NCBI GenBank assembly: GCA_002299555.1
Contig: DBOL01000115.1
Span: 1-32,207 of the forward strand
Source: Candidatus Aminicenantes bacterium UBA647
GTDB taxonomy: Bacteria > Acidobacteriota > Aminicenantia > UBA2199
DNA: 32,207 nt
Reading direction: 5' to 3'
The notes under the pieces are model-generated. The model was not told where the DNA came from and searched no databases. It saw nothing but the letters and a program-made list of their open reading frames with translations. The position numbers and the translations under genes were made by a program. How positions within the stretch are numbered: the first letter of the stretch is position 1; each line of letters begins with the position of its first letter. This document shows positions 7,221 through 16,162 of the stretch, piece after piece.

Positions 7221-7920
7221 CAAAAGAGATAATGCAGAATTAAGAAAAATATCCATAGAAGAAAATTTTATTACAAACCAACCCGCTTCACTCCTCTACA
7301 AACAGGGAAACACAAGAATAATCTGCACTGCAGTATTTAATGAAAAAGTTCCCTTCTTCGCTAAAAGTGAGAAGAAAGGGTGGATTAGTGCAGAGTACGG
7401 GATGCTTCCCGGCTCTACAGGTAAGCAGAGATTCGTGAGGGAAAGGGGCGGACGTATGGATAAGAGGAATATCGAAATACAGAGATTTGTCGGACGCTCT
7501 CTCCGAAACATAATTGACCTTAAAAAGATCAAAGATTTCAATATTTTCCTTGATATGGACGTTATCCAGGCTGATGGCGGAACCAGGTGTGCATCTATTA
7601 ATAGCGGGGTGATCGCACTTAAGAAACTGCTCAAACATCTTGTTTTTGAGAACAAACTATTTGAAGTTCCTGAATTCAAAACTATGGCCGCTGTCTCTAT
7701 CGGGATCAAGGACGGGGAAATTCTTGCTGATATAGATTTTGAGGAAGATTTTAATATTGATGCTGATCTTAATATTGTCTCGAACGAGGATGGCAATGTT
7801 ATTGAAGTTACAGGTTTTGCTGAAGAGAGTTCAATACCAAAAGATCTTTTCTTTAAAGCTATCGACCTCGGTATTGAAAAGAACAACGAAATAATAAATA
7901 TCCTGAAAAACCATTTGTAA
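7210..7920 (+). CDS. rph: Ribonuclease PH
   Basis: Phosphorolytic 3'-5' exoribonuclease that trims tRNA 3' ends. Length 236 aa matches the family. Motifs include CTAVFNEKVP, GWISAEYGMLPGST, RNIEIQRFVGRSLR, the phosphate-site DVIQADGGTRCASI, and the C-terminal EVTGFAEES. It begins inside the acyltransferase gene (11-base overlap) behind AAGGTGGAAAATG, so it is co-translated with the lipid A block although unrelated in function. A tRNA-Ser gene lacking an encoded CCA follows 51 bases later, a fitting substrate. Its last codons encode no extra domain. Confidence 0.94.
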   Translation: MRDNKRDNAELRKISIEENFITNQPASLLYKQGNTRIICTAVFNEKVPFFAKSEKKGWISAEYGMLPGSTGKQRFVRERGGRMDKRNIEIQRFVGRSLRNIIDLKKIKDFNIFLDMDVIQADGGTRCASINSGVIALKKLLKHLVFENKLFEVPEFKTMAAVSIGIKDGEILADIDFEEDFNIDADLNIVSNEDGNVIEVTGFAEESSIPKDLFFKAIDLGIEKNNEIINILKNHL

Positions 7921-7944
7921 TTATTTTTGTTTTAATTTTCGGTG

Positions 7945-7950
7945 TATAAT
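7945..7950 (+). promoter_or_regulatory. -10 element of the tRNA-Ser promoter
   Basis: Perfect TATAAT 22 bases before the mature tRNA 5' end, in a T-rich context without a recognisable -35 at the right distance. Transcription would begin near 7957, giving a 5' leader of about 15 bases for RNase P to remove. Confidence 0.5.
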
Positions 7951-7971
7951 TATCCATATTCTTTTAAGAAT

Positions 7972-8058
7972 GGAGAGGTGCCGGAGCGGTTGAACGGGAC
8001 GGTCTCGAAAATCGTTGGGCCCTCACGGGTTCCCAGGGTTCGAATCCCTGCCTCTCCG
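7972..8058 (+). tRNA. tRNA-Ser (anticodon CGA)
   Basis: Class II tRNA of 87 nt. The acceptor GGAGAGG (7972-7978) pairs with CCTCTCC (8051-8057), with G discriminator at 8058. The anticodon stem ACGGT/ATCGT encloses the loop CTCGAAA, giving anticodon CGA (reads UCG). A long variable arm (GCCC/GGGT region) and T-stem CAGGG/CCCTG with TTCGAAT loop are present. No CCA is encoded. Confidence 0.95.
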
Positions 8059-8086
8059 ATCTGCTTCGCATGAAGCTACGCAGATC
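8058..8086. terminator. Hairpin after tRNA-Ser, facing tadA
   Basis: Stem GATCTGC (8058-8064) with GCAGATC (8080-8086), plus an alternative inner hairpin GCTTC-GCAT-GAAGC. It lies between the convergent tRNA and tadA. Downstream is AT-rich but has no clean T-run, so the call as a terminator is moderate. Confidence 0.45.
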
Positions 8087-8094
8087 TTCGATAT

Positions 8095-8547
8095 TTATCT
8101 TCTGTTTTTGAAGAAATTTTTCAATAATTCCGAGGATTCAGATGCCATCAATCCGGATTCGATCTCAGGCCTGTGATTAAATATTGATCTGATCTTCTCA
8201 AATGCTCCTGTTGAGAAAATTCCACTCTTCGGATCTGATGCCCCATATACGATCTTCTCTATCCTTGCATGAACAGCAGCGGAATAGCACATGATACAAG
8301 GTTCCAGAGTTACATAAAGGATGGTCCCGCCAAGACGATAATTTCCGGAATATTTGCATGCATCACGAATTGCAATTATTTCTGCATGACTTGTAGGATC
8401 CGATATAGAGATCGGGCAATTATATCCTTTCCCGATAATTTTTCCATCAAATTCAACAACAGCTCCAACCGGGACCTCCCCTGCCTTCTCACCTTCGTGA
8501 GCGAGTCCCAGAGCAATTTTCATATGATCATGCAGAATTCTGTTCAT
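8095..8547 (-). CDS. tadA: tRNA-specific adenosine deaminase
   Basis: Converts A34 to inosine in the wobble position of tRNA-Arg(ACG). Zinc and catalytic residues are intact: H54-A-E56 and PCIMC with Cys84 and Cys87. Other motifs: EVPVGAVV, YVTLEPC and YGASDPKSG. Length 150 aa is typical. The ATG lies seven bases after a TATCAT -10 box, so the message is probably leaderless; no Shine-Dalgarno site is present. It converges on the tRNA-Ser gene. Confidence 0.93.
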   Translation of the reverse strand: MNRILHDHMKIALGLAHEGEKAGEVPVGAVVEFDGKIIGKGYNCPISISDPTSHAEIIAIRDACKYSGNYRLGGTILYVTLEPCIMCYSAAVHARIEKIVYGASDPKSGIFSTGAFEKIRSIFNHRPEIESGLMASESSELLKNFFKNRR

Positions 8548-8554
8548 TAAGATA

Positions 8555-8583
8555 ATGATAATAAATAGTATTCAGCCTTGCAA
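8555..8583 (-). promoter_or_regulatory. Promoter of tadA (leaderless type)
   Basis: Minus strand TTGCAA (8583-8578), exactly 17 bases, TATCAT (8560-8555), then seven bases and ATG 8547. Confidence 0.55.
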
Positions 8584-8602
8584 TAGAGAAAAAACTATAT
8601 CT

Positions 8603-10153
8603 CTATTCAGCATTGCCAATATCAGAAAAACTAATGCTATAAACCTGAAATGTTCTTGCAAGGATCTTATTGATCTTAGCGATGGTCATCTTGTAATCTA
8701 CAATAGATTTTAGGTTGTTCGACTGTGCCGTTGCATAGTCTCTCTGATAATTGAGGACCTGATAATTTGTGGAGAGCCCCACCGAAAGTTTCTTTTCTTC
8801 AGCCTTTAATTTCTGCTCCTCCAGTTTTAATGCTATTTTATTTGAATCAACAAGTTTAAGATTCGTTTCAAGTTCCTTTACCACTTCCATCACTTCAGAA
8901 TAAATATCATTCTCAACTTTCTTAAAGCTTAGGAATGAAGATTTAAGGTTAAGTTTTGACTTCATCAGTTCCGCTTTCTCTTTCTTCAGGCTTAGTGGAA
9001 CCTTCAAAGTTAATCCGACAGAAAAGTTCTTGTATATATTTGATATTGAATCGTTAATTGTATTCCATATATCTTTTTTCACTACTCCGATCACTTCTCT
9101 TGCTTCAAAAATTGATCCCGGGCCATAGATAAGCTGATCACCACCCTGCCCTGTTGTATAATAGGAAGCAGTTAGTTGGAGATCCGGAAGAAGTTGATTC
9201 CTCGCATATCTTACCCTTAGTTTATTATTCTCCATATCAAGTTTTGCCCTCTTAATGTCAGGGCGGTTATTCAGAGCTTCAAGCAGAAATCCGTTAAAAT
9301 CTACAGGTATTTTTATTGTATCGGGATCATCAACCGGATTTATCCTGGATTTAACCAAGGTTAAGTTCAATATTTTTTTCAGATTATTTTCAGCTATTTG
9401 CACATTCTGTTCCGCCTGGATTATCTGGCTCTCATAAGAAGCAACTTCTGCTTTTGCTTCAAGGATATCAATTGGAGCAGCAATCCCGACCTTAACTCTC
9501 AACTCGTTCTGTTTCAAAAGTTTCTTTGCTTTTTCAAGAGACTTTGTTGTAGCATCCATGCTGCGGATCGTGTATACAAGATTCCAATAATAATCTTCTA
9601 CATTATAAATAAGATCGATCATTGTGCTTTTTAATTGATGCTTTGAACTGATATGATCGTTCATTGAGATCAGAATATCTTTCTTTGTCGCAAAAGTACC
9701 AAATCCTTTCAATAGAGGCTGAGTGATCGAAAAGTTAAGCTCAGAACTAAGAACAGGATTTATTGTCGAAAATATACTATTGGATTTGCTTCTGGAATTT
9801 TTCAACTCAACAGCAAAAGTTCCACCTAAAGCAAATTTCTGTTCAAGTTTCAGATCAAGATTGTAATTCTCATTCTTGCTGATATCAGCACCACTGAGAA
9901 CTCCACTTGATGGACGGTTAGTTTCAGAAGTACCCATATTAATTGAAAAATTCGGAATGAAGATCGTGTCACTTATAATCTTTGAAAATCTTGCATTCTC
10001 AGCGTTTGTCATTTCAATCTGGATGTCTATATTGTTCTTTACAGTGTGAAAAATTGCTTCCTTCAATGTGAGATCTTTGACCTCATCTTTAGAAAACCCA
10101 TAACTATTGCAAACCATAAATACTGCGATAAGAATTATAAAAAATTTTCTCAT
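8603..10153 (-). CDS. TolC-family outer-membrane efflux protein
   Basis: 516-aa outer-membrane channel protein. A signal peptide (about 1-20, hydrophobic IILIAVFMVCN) is followed by LTLKEAIFHTVKNN, typical of the TolC/OEP start, and by two repeated helical halves with LNNRPDIKRAKLDMENN marking the second half. Long alpha-helical stretches rich in K, L, E and N form the periplasmic barrel. It starts behind GGAGGAG, five bases from ATG. It has no transporter partner nearby and is divergent from the acylase gene, so its substrate is unknown. It is distinct from the TolC-like protein at 22883-24187. Confidence 0.85.
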   Translation of the reverse strand: MRKFFIILIAVFMVCNSYGFSKDEVKDLTLKEAIFHTVKNNIDIQIEMTNAENARFSKIISDTIFIPNFSINMGTSETNRPSSGVLSGADISKNENYNLDLKLEQKFALGGTFAVELKNSRSKSNSIFSTINPVLSSELNFSITQPLLKGFGTFATKKDILISMNDHISSKHQLKSTMIDLIYNVEDYYWNLVYTIRSMDATTKSLEKAKKLLKQNELRVKVGIAAPIDILEAKAEVASYESQIIQAEQNVQIAENNLKKILNLTLVKSRINPVDDPDTIKIPVDFNGFLLEALNNRPDIKRAKLDMENNKLRVRYARNQLLPDLQLTASYYTTGQGGDQLIYGPGSIFEAREVIGVVKKDIWNTINDSISNIYKNFSVGLTLKVPLSLKKEKAELMKSKLNLKSSFLSFKKVENDIYSEVMEVVKELETNLKLVDSNKIALKLEEQKLKAEEKKLSVGLSTNYQVLNYQRDYATAQSNNLKSIVDYKMTIAKINKILARTFQVYSISFSDIGNAE

Positions 10154-10173
10154 AGAACTCCTCCAACAATAGA

Positions 10174-10203
10174 TTTGATACGGATTTCAAAATAAAAAGT
10201 TCC
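10174..10203 (-). promoter_or_regulatory. Possible ECF-sigma-type promoter of the TolC-like gene
   Basis: Minus strand GGAACTT (10203-10197) and TCAAA (10178-10174), 18 bases apart. The -35 word equals the RpoE-type consensus, but the spacer is on the long side and the -10 is a short word. No sigma-70 promoter was obvious for this gene. Confidence 0.22.
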
Positions 10204-10226
10204 GGTTATAAGAATTTGATCCCTAT

Positions 10227-10255
10227 TTGACTCACTCTTCAGAACAATATATATT
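10227..10255 (+). promoter_or_regulatory. Promoter of the acylase gene (leaderless type)
   Basis: TTGACT (10227-10232), exactly 17 bases, TATATT (10250-10255), then six bases of T and ATG 10262. The predicted first transcribed base is the A of the start codon. No Shine-Dalgarno site. Confidence 0.65.
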
Positions 10256-10261
10256 TTTTTT

Positions 10262-12589
10262 ATGAAAATAATAAAAAGATTAATCATAGGAATATGTTTG
10301 TTGGTCGTTTTAATTGCATTTGCACTTTTCATTTATCTTAATGGGACAAAACCTGTTATTTCAGGAAAATTTATAATCCCAACCGGAGAAACCACAGACA
10401 AGGTGACAATCGACAGGGACAAATGGGGTATCCCGATGATAGAAGCTGAGAACAGAGAGGATATGTTCTGGGCAATGGGATTCGTTCATGCATCAGACAG
10501 ACTTTTCCAGATGGACCTGATCAGGAGATTAGCAACAGGACAGCTCTCTGAAGTCTTTGGGAAAAGGGCTCTGGAGTCGGACAAAGAACAGAAAGACCTG
10601 ATGATTGAAGAGAGTATAGCTAGATCTATCAATATCATATCGCCTGAATTAAAAGCAATTGTTGAAAGTTATTGTAAGGGCGTGAATTACTACATGAACA
10701 AGTTTCCTCTCCCCCCTGAGTTCAAACTTCTGGGGTATTCTCCGGAATCATGGGGAATTAAGGACATCATGGCAATTTTTAAACGTATGGAGATAATACT
10801 TGCCGGGTCAGGATCGGAACTATACAACATGAAAGTTCATTCAGCTCTGGGCAAAAATCGGGCAGAGGAACTCCTCTCCGGATCACATGGTTCAACTATT
10901 ATCAATCCGGAAGAGTATGAGGATTTCACGAATAACATTACTCTTGCTGCTGCATACGAAAGAGAAATCGAAAATCTCGAACAATTTGTAGGAAGTAACA
11001 ATTGGGTAATATCCGGGAATAAAACAAAAAGCGGGAAACCAATTCTATGCAATGACCCCCACCTCTCCAATGTTTTCCCTTCATATTTTTACCAATTAAA
11101 AATGAAATCGGGAGATGTTGAATTGACCGGCAATTCAATAGCCGGAGCTCCTTTCATAATAATAGGACAGAACTCCAAGGTTAGCTGGGGATTCACTAAC
11201 GTCGGGACGGATGTAATAGATTATTTCGTACTTAAAACTGACCCTGAAGATGAATACACTTATTACCTGGACGGGGTAAAAACCAAATACAAACTGATCG
11301 AGAAGAAGATAAAAATAAAAGGTGAGAAAGATTATATACACAATATCAAAGTTTCTAAGTTCGGGCCGGTTTTGAAATCAGATGAGCACTACATGGCCCG
11401 CCATTCCCTTAACGAATATCCATCAACAGTTCTTGAAGCTCTATACGAAATTAATTTTTCCAAAAATTCCGGAGAGTTGCTGAAAGCGCTGAAAATGTGG
11501 TCATCTCCTGCACAAAACGTTGTATTCGCGGATTCAGATGGGAATATCGGTTATTATCCCACGGGACTTGTTCCGATCAGAGCAAAAGGGGATGGTTCCA
11601 TGCCTTTGTCAGGAGAAAGCATAAATAACATCTGGAAAGGTTTTTATAAAGAAGAGATGAAGCCCTATGTCGAAAATCCCGATAAAGGTTTCATCGTTAC
11701 TGCCAACAACAGAGTGATCCCGGAGACAGGAATACCTGTATTTGCTGCAAACTGGTACCCCTCATTCAGAGCAGACAGAATTTCCGAGATGCTCGAGACA
11801 AAAGAAAAACTATCCGTAGAAGATAATATGTTATTCCAAATTGATACTTTTTTGAAGAGTGGAGAATTCCTTCTGAATATTATCCGGAACCACAATCCGT
11901 CATCACCAGGGGCTGAATATGTTATGGATGAACTTAAAAAGTGGGATCTCAGAGCAGATTCGGGAATCGGACCACTTCTCTTTTACAGATTTGAAAAAAT
12001 ACTATCAGATGAGATGTTCAGTGATGAATTTAACGACGAGGAATCACAATCTCTCATATCACGGTCATGGATCTACAGGCTTCTCAATTATCCGAACGGG
12101 GAATTTGACACCACTATTCTACATAATTGGGCTGATGATAAAAAAACAGATCAGAAAGAAGAATTCAAAGATATGGTCGAGAGAAGTCTCACTCTTACTT
12201 ACGAAGACTATCTGGTAAGGAAAGAGGGGGGAGATCAGAACTGGACAAATATTCACACATTAAAGTACAAGCACCCTCTCGGTTCAGTATTTCCTTTAAA
12301 ATATTTTATCAACCGGGGGCCATATGGGATAAAAGGGGGAAAAGATTGCGTGATGGTAGCAACCTTCAGGAACAGAAAGGATTTTAATACTGTACATTTA
12401 TCCACTTTCAGAATGATAATTGACATGAACGATTACTCAAATTCCCGGATGATCAATTCTTCAGGACAAAGCGGACACTTCATGAGCAGATTTTATGATG
12501 ATCAGATCGAATCTTACACTAAAGGTGAATACAGATCTTTTGAAAATGCTCCGGAGAAAAAATATATGATCGAAATAATTCCTGAGTAA
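10262..12589 (+). CDS. Penicillin acylase-family N-terminal nucleophile amidohydrolase
   Basis: 775-aa periplasmic or membrane-anchored amidase precursor. The N-terminal helix (about 8-27, IIGICLLVVLIAFALF) is a signal or anchor. The alpha-chain region has GFVHASDRLFQMDLIRR and TGQLSEVFG. Auto-cleavage is expected at FVG|SNNWVISG, exposing Ser245 as the catalytic N-terminal nucleophile of the beta chain. LCNDPHLSNVFPS and VSWGFTNVGTD are typical beta-chain motifs. Members cleave beta-lactam side chains, acyl-homoserine lactones or other amides; the substrate cannot be told here. Monocistronic, with its own strong leaderless-type promoter and a hairpin at the stop. Confidence 0.88.
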   Translation: MKIIKRLIIGICLLVVLIAFALFIYLNGTKPVISGKFIIPTGETTDKVTIDRDKWGIPMIEAENREDMFWAMGFVHASDRLFQMDLIRRLATGQLSEVFGKRALESDKEQKDLMIEESIARSINIISPELKAIVESYCKGVNYYMNKFPLPPEFKLLGYSPESWGIKDIMAIFKRMEIILAGSGSELYNMKVHSALGKNRAEELLSGSHGSTIINPEEYEDFTNNITLAAAYEREIENLEQFVGSNNWVISGNKTKSGKPILCNDPHLSNVFPSYFYQLKMKSGDVELTGNSIAGAPFIIIGQNSKVSWGFTNVGTDVIDYFVLKTDPEDEYTYYLDGVKTKYKLIEKKIKIKGEKDYIHNIKVSKFGPVLKSDEHYMARHSLNEYPSTVLEALYEINFSKNSGELLKALKMWSSPAQNVVFADSDGNIGYYPTGLVPIRAKGDGSMPLSGESINNIWKGFYKEEMKPYVENPDKGFIVTANNRVIPETGIPVFAANWYPSFRADRISEMLETKEKLSVEDNMLFQIDTFLKSGEFLLNIIRNHNPSSPGAEYVMDELKKWDLRADSGIGPLLFYRFEKILSDEMFSDEFNDEESQSLISRSWIYRLLNYPNGEFDTTILHNWADDKKTDQKEEFKDMVERSLTLTYEDYLVRKEGGDQNWTNIHTLKYKHPLGSVFPLKYFINRGPYGIKGGKDCVMVATFRNRKDFNTVHLSTFRMIIDMNDYSNSRMINSSGQSGHFMSRFYDDQIESYTKGEYRSFENAPEKKYMIEIIPE

Positions 12590-12598
12590 GATCAGGAA
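12579..12598. terminator. Bidirectional hairpin between acylase and dtd
   Basis: TTCCTGA (12579-12585), a six-base loop, TCAGGAA (12592-12598). It overlaps both stop codons. On the plus side a T-rich run follows within ten bases, as in an intrinsic terminator; on the minus side the following sequence is only moderately T-rich. Confidence 0.55.
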
Positions 12599-13044
12599 CT
12601 TTCGAATTTTTTTTCTATAATAAAAGTAACGGGGCCGTCATTAACAGAAGTTATTTCCATCATGGCTCCGAAAACACCTTTCTCAACTTTGATCTTTGAT
12701 GAAAGTTTTTCACAAAAATGATCGTAAAGTTTTTCAGCCTTTTCCGGTTCAAGAGCATTTGAAAAATCCGGCCTTCGTCCCTTTTTTATAAATGAAGCAA
12801 GGGTAAATTGAGATATTGACAAAATAGCACTCCCGGGAACATCCAGAACAGCTTTATCCATTTTCCCATGATCATCGGGGAAGATCCTCAAATTCAGAAC
12901 CTTCTCTACCATAAATTCTATTTCCTTTAAAGTATCCCCTTTCTCTATTCCTGAATAGATCAGCAAACCTTTACCTATTTGCCCTGCAGTCTCTGAATTT
13001 ACTTTAACGTCAGCGGAACTTACTCTCTGGATAACTATTCTCAA
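12592..13044 (-). CDS. dtd: D-aminoacyl-tRNA deacylase
   Basis: Removes D-amino acids (and mischarged glycine) from tRNA. Both active-site motifs are present: SQFTL (78-82) and NDGPVT near the C-terminus, which supplies the cross-dimer Gly-Pro. Length 150 aa is normal. The start is TTG 13044, encoding the typical MRIVIQRVSSADV. It lies two bases after the stop of the preceding PilO-like gene, and no good Shine-Dalgarno site is seen, so translational coupling is likely. Last gene of the argS operon. Confidence 0.93.
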   Translation of the reverse strand: MRIVIQRVSSADVKVNSETAGQIGKGLLIYSGIEKGDTLKEIEFMVEKVLNLRIFPDDHGKMDKAVLDVPGSAILSISQFTLASFIKKGRRPDFSNALEPEKAEKLYDHFCEKLSSKIKVEKGVFGAMMEITSVNDGPVTFIIEKKFESS

Positions 13045-13046
13045 TT

Positions 13047-13745
13047 TTATTCACTAGGGCCGTCTTCATGCTTTGCTCTGAGTTTAACCGGACTGAGATA
13101 AACAGGCTTCTTTAAAAATGGTGAATCCATATCGATGAGATCATTTTGTCCTTCCTCACCGGTGATCCCGATTCGCGAATTATTACTTATGAAATGATGT
13201 TCTGAAATGACGCTGAAGATGTAATATAGTCCTGATCTTTCTGCTTTAATACTTTTTATAAGAAGATATTGTCCTGTATCGGGAAATCGTCTTATGAACT
13301 CAGCACCATATCTGAATCCGGCAGAGAACTTAAATTCTGTACTCTTTATCTTTATCCCCATAAAACCTTCAAAAGAAGAATCCACCGCCGCCCCTTTCCC
13401 AGGATCTTCAACTTCCAGAATCTTTAGTCCGATGATACCAGCCTTTTGTCCCATTTTTCTCATTATAGAACCGAAAGAACCTTCTGAAATATCCGAAATC
13501 CTAAGCTTCCTGGAGAACTCTTTGTTTACTTTCCTGAATAATTGCAATTCTTTTTTATCTCTATGAACGAACAGAGCTTTTTCAGTATGTGCATTAGAGA
13601 TCCTTAATGAACACTCTCTTATATCCCTCTTCATTACATTTATCCTTTTTATGGAAGGGAATACATATATCCATAGGTATATTAATACAAGAGAAAAAAG
13701 TAGAAGAATAAACGAAATTTTTATAAAGAGATCTCTTTTTTTCAT
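13047..13745 (-). CDS. Membrane protein, PilO-like (type IV pilus or type II secretion alignment family)
   Basis: 232 aa. One N-terminal membrane helix (about 9-29) is followed by a charged helical segment (about 35-85) and an alpha/beta periplasmic domain. That architecture, and its pairing with an upstream PilN-like protein through an ATGA overlap, resembles PilO/GspM. The C-terminal 40 residues are a polar extension (KKPVYLSPVKLRAKHEDG). Sequence similarity is not strong enough to be sure, and no PilM, PilQ or PilP gene is near. Co-transcribed with argS and dtd. Confidence 0.5.
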   Translation of the reverse strand: MKKRDLFIKISFILLLFSLVLIYLWIYVFPSIKRINVMKRDIRECSLRISNAHTEKALFVHRDKKELQLFRKVNKEFSRKLRISDISEGSFGSIMRKMGQKAGIIGLKILEVEDPGKGAAVDSSFEGFMGIKIKSTEFKFSAGFRYGAEFIRRFPDTGQYLLIKSIKAERSGLYYIFSVISEHHFISNNSRIGITGEEGQNDLIDMDSPFLKKPVYLSPVKLRAKHEDGPSE

Positions 13746-14215
13746 TCTGCAGAAACCTCTCCCTTCAAAACGAATGTATTTTTATTCTTCCCTGTAATTA
13801 ACTTTGACAGAATGAATGCTCCTGTAGAACTTTCAAGTATGTCAGTCATATCTTCCAGATTCCTAACTCTGTTGAAAAAACCTGTGATCTCGAAATCAAA
13901 TGCGCCTGTCCTGCTATTTATATTCACCCCTGTGAATCTTAACTTCCGGTTATCTATCCTGACAAGCACATTAATGAAATCGGAGATCGAAGAGTTGATA
14001 GCACCCGGACGGTTTATTATAAAAACCTTCCTGAAATAATCGGCTCTTGTTTTCTTCAACTCCAGGATCCTTACCTGATCTGATTTTATCGTGTTAAGTT
14101 CTGATCTCAATTCATGAAGTTCTTTGTTGTATTTACCCTTACTATTCTCATAAAAAACAACACCTGCACTAAAAAACAAGGCTAGCAATACAAGTGAAAT
14201 AACTCTTGCTTTCAT
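13742..14215 (-). CDS. Membrane protein, PilN-like
   Basis: 157 aa. An N-terminal membrane helix (about 5-21) leads into a helical segment (KELHELRSELNTIKSDQ) and a small ferredoxin-like domain (KLRFTGVNINSRTGAFDFEITGF), the layout of PilN or the GspL C-terminal part. It lacks the short cytoplasmic PilM-binding motif expected at the PilN N-terminus. It starts eight bases after the argS stop behind AGGG and overlaps the PilO-like gene by four bases. Family assignment rests on architecture and pairing. Confidence 0.5.
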   Translation of the reverse strand: MKARVISLVLLALFFSAGVVFYENSKGKYNKELHELRSELNTIKSDQVRILELKKTRADYFRKVFIINRPGAINSSISDFINVLVRIDNRKLRFTGVNINSRTGAFDFEITGFFNRVRNLEDMTDILESSTGAFILSKLITGKNKNTFVLKGEVSAE

Positions 14216-14223
14216 TTCCCTGC

Positions 14224-16131
14224 CTACATCCTCTCCGGCACCGGAATACCCATGATCCCAAAAAGCTGGGAGAGATTTTCCCTGAACAGAAAAAGAAGTG
14301 CGACCCGTAACTCTTTAAGATCATTGTTCTCCTCTGATATAATCGGGTACTGGTGGTAGTACTGGTTCAACTTCTGACATAATTGATAAGAATGGCTTGC
14401 GATCGATGATATTTCTCTCTTTTCAACAGCATAATCAAGCTGGATCTCGATCAATGAGATATGAAGTAGAATATCAAAATAAAGTTCCGCTTCTTCCGGT
14501 CCAAAAATTGATATGTCAGGAGAATTCTGCATTATTACAGGTTCACCCATTTTTCTGAATATACTATTGATCCTTACAATTGTGTACTGCATATACGGTC
14601 CTGTATCCCCTTCGAAAGATAAAGCATCATCGAAATCAAATGATATCACTGAATTCGGGTTAAACTTGATCATATAATATCGCAAAGCTCCCACAGCGAT
14701 GTCTCTTGCAATGGAACTGATAGCATCGTTGCTGAGATCAGAGTTCCTCTTGGATATTTCTCCTCTTGATTTCTCGATCAATTTATCAATAAGCTCTTCT
14801 CCGCTGACTGCGATCCCCTTTCTTCCGGAGACCTCTATGTATGATTTATTCTTTTCTTCATTTGACAATTCAAATCCCATGGCTTCGACACAACCTGGAG
14901 TCAATGCAACCATCTCATAAGAAAAATGGATGTATTCTTTTTCTTTCCCACTTTCACTAAGCGGTTTTATTACCTCTTCGGCAATTATCTTCTGAAGATA
15001 TGATTGTCTTACATCAATAACAGTGAACACTCTGTCCCCGTTACCATAATTTAATTCAAGATCACTCTTAATGAAACCTGACATATGAATAATTTTTCCA
15101 TCATTGTATTTAAAGAATTCTTTGAAATAAAAATCTTTCTCCAGTAGACCTACTTTCCAGAGTGCATATGCTATATCCTTTGCAATGTATGTAGCTGTCC
15201 CATTGGATCTGATAACGATCTTCTCAATATTCTCCCCGCTATAATTTATTACCCAGCACCCTTTTTTTTCAGGATCTTTTGACAGGTACATTATATTTTT
15301 ACCTTTCAAAAGTTCTGACGCTTCATCAAACAGCTTGAGTTCAATAATATCGCTCTCTTTTACAAGGCTGTCATACCTTATGTTCAGACGTTCCATCAGA
15401 TTGATATGGTCCTTAACCACAACTTCCGATATATAAGAACTCACTGAATAGTAAGGATCCTCTTTGTCCTCGATCTTTTTGTGAACAAAATTACGTGATT
15501 CACTTTTCTTCTCATCTCCGGCGATCTGAGAGCTATAATATGGATACCTCTTCCATAAGAAAACAGGTAGATCCTCCATCTTCTTTATCTCATCGATATC
15601 CTTTCCATCATGGTCCAGTAGTCCCCAGACCACATCTGCAACCTGAATCCCTGTATCGTCAAGATAGTTCTGAACTTCAACATCAAAACCGAGGAATTCA
15701 AGAGCTTTAGCCAGTGTATCCCCAAGGCTGGAGTTTCTGATATGCCCGATGTGTGCCGATTTATTAGGGTTGATACTTGTGTGCTCTACAATTACCTTCA
15801 CTCCGGTCTTCACAGGTTTTTTTTTTCTCTTCTCGAGAATATGGTTAAGGAATTTACCCCTGTCCAGGACAAAATTAAGAAATCCGCCACCCTCTATCTT
15901 GACTTCAGTTACTGCAGGGATCTTTCCGGAAAGATCTTCAACCAGCTTTTTCCCGATCAGAAATGGCTTATCCCCGGATTTTTTTGCAAGAAGAAATGGT
16001 ATCGTCGTTGATATATCACCAAACTTTCTGACAGGAGGGATAGAGAACTGAATATCATCTTTCTCAATATCAAACTTAGTTTTAAGTTCTTCAAATAATA
16101 TATTTCTGAGCTCGTTCTGAATTGTTATCAT
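14224..16131 (-). CDS. argS: Arginyl-tRNA synthetase
   Basis: Charges tRNA-Arg. From ATG 16131 the protein is 635 aa, beginning MITIQNELRN. The N-terminal additional domain is followed by the class I signature SAHIGHIRNS (HIGH), DDTGIQVADV, GRKGIAVSG at the place of the KMSKS-type loop, and the anticodon-binding domain ending LSQLFGIMGIPVPERM. The frame extends to TTG 16191, but that triplet is part of the -35 box, and ATG 16131 has GAGGG seven bases upstream. First gene of argS, PilN-like, PilO-like, dtd. Confidence 0.95.
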   Translation of the reverse strand: MITIQNELRNILFEELKTKFDIEKDDIQFSIPPVRKFGDISTTIPFLLAKKSGDKPFLIGKKLVEDLSGKIPAVTEVKIEGGGFLNFVLDRGKFLNHILEKRKKKPVKTGVKVIVEHTSINPNKSAHIGHIRNSSLGDTLAKALEFLGFDVEVQNYLDDTGIQVADVVWGLLDHDGKDIDEIKKMEDLPVFLWKRYPYYSSQIAGDEKKSESRNFVHKKIEDKEDPYYSVSSYISEVVVKDHINLMERLNIRYDSLVKESDIIELKLFDEASELLKGKNIMYLSKDPEKKGCWVINYSGENIEKIVIRSNGTATYIAKDIAYALWKVGLLEKDFYFKEFFKYNDGKIIHMSGFIKSDLELNYGNGDRVFTVIDVRQSYLQKIIAEEVIKPLSESGKEKEYIHFSYEMVALTPGCVEAMGFELSNEEKNKSYIEVSGRKGIAVSGEELIDKLIEKSRGEISKRNSDLSNDAISSIARDIAVGALRYYMIKFNPNSVISFDFDDALSFEGDTGPYMQYTIVRINSIFRKMGEPVIMQNSPDISIFGPEEAELYFDILLHISLIEIQLDYAVEKREISSIASHSYQLCQKLNQYYHQYPIISEENNDLKELRVALLFLFRENLSQLFGIMGIPVPERM

Positions 16132-16162
16132 CTTTCCCTCATCGCTTTTACCAGTGTAAAAA

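Noticed and set aside
7288..7886. Long antisense frames opposite rph, and similar antisense frames opposite pdp and the first ABC ATPase
   Set aside because: They are shadows of well-identified genes, show no family motifs and lack ribosome-binding sites.
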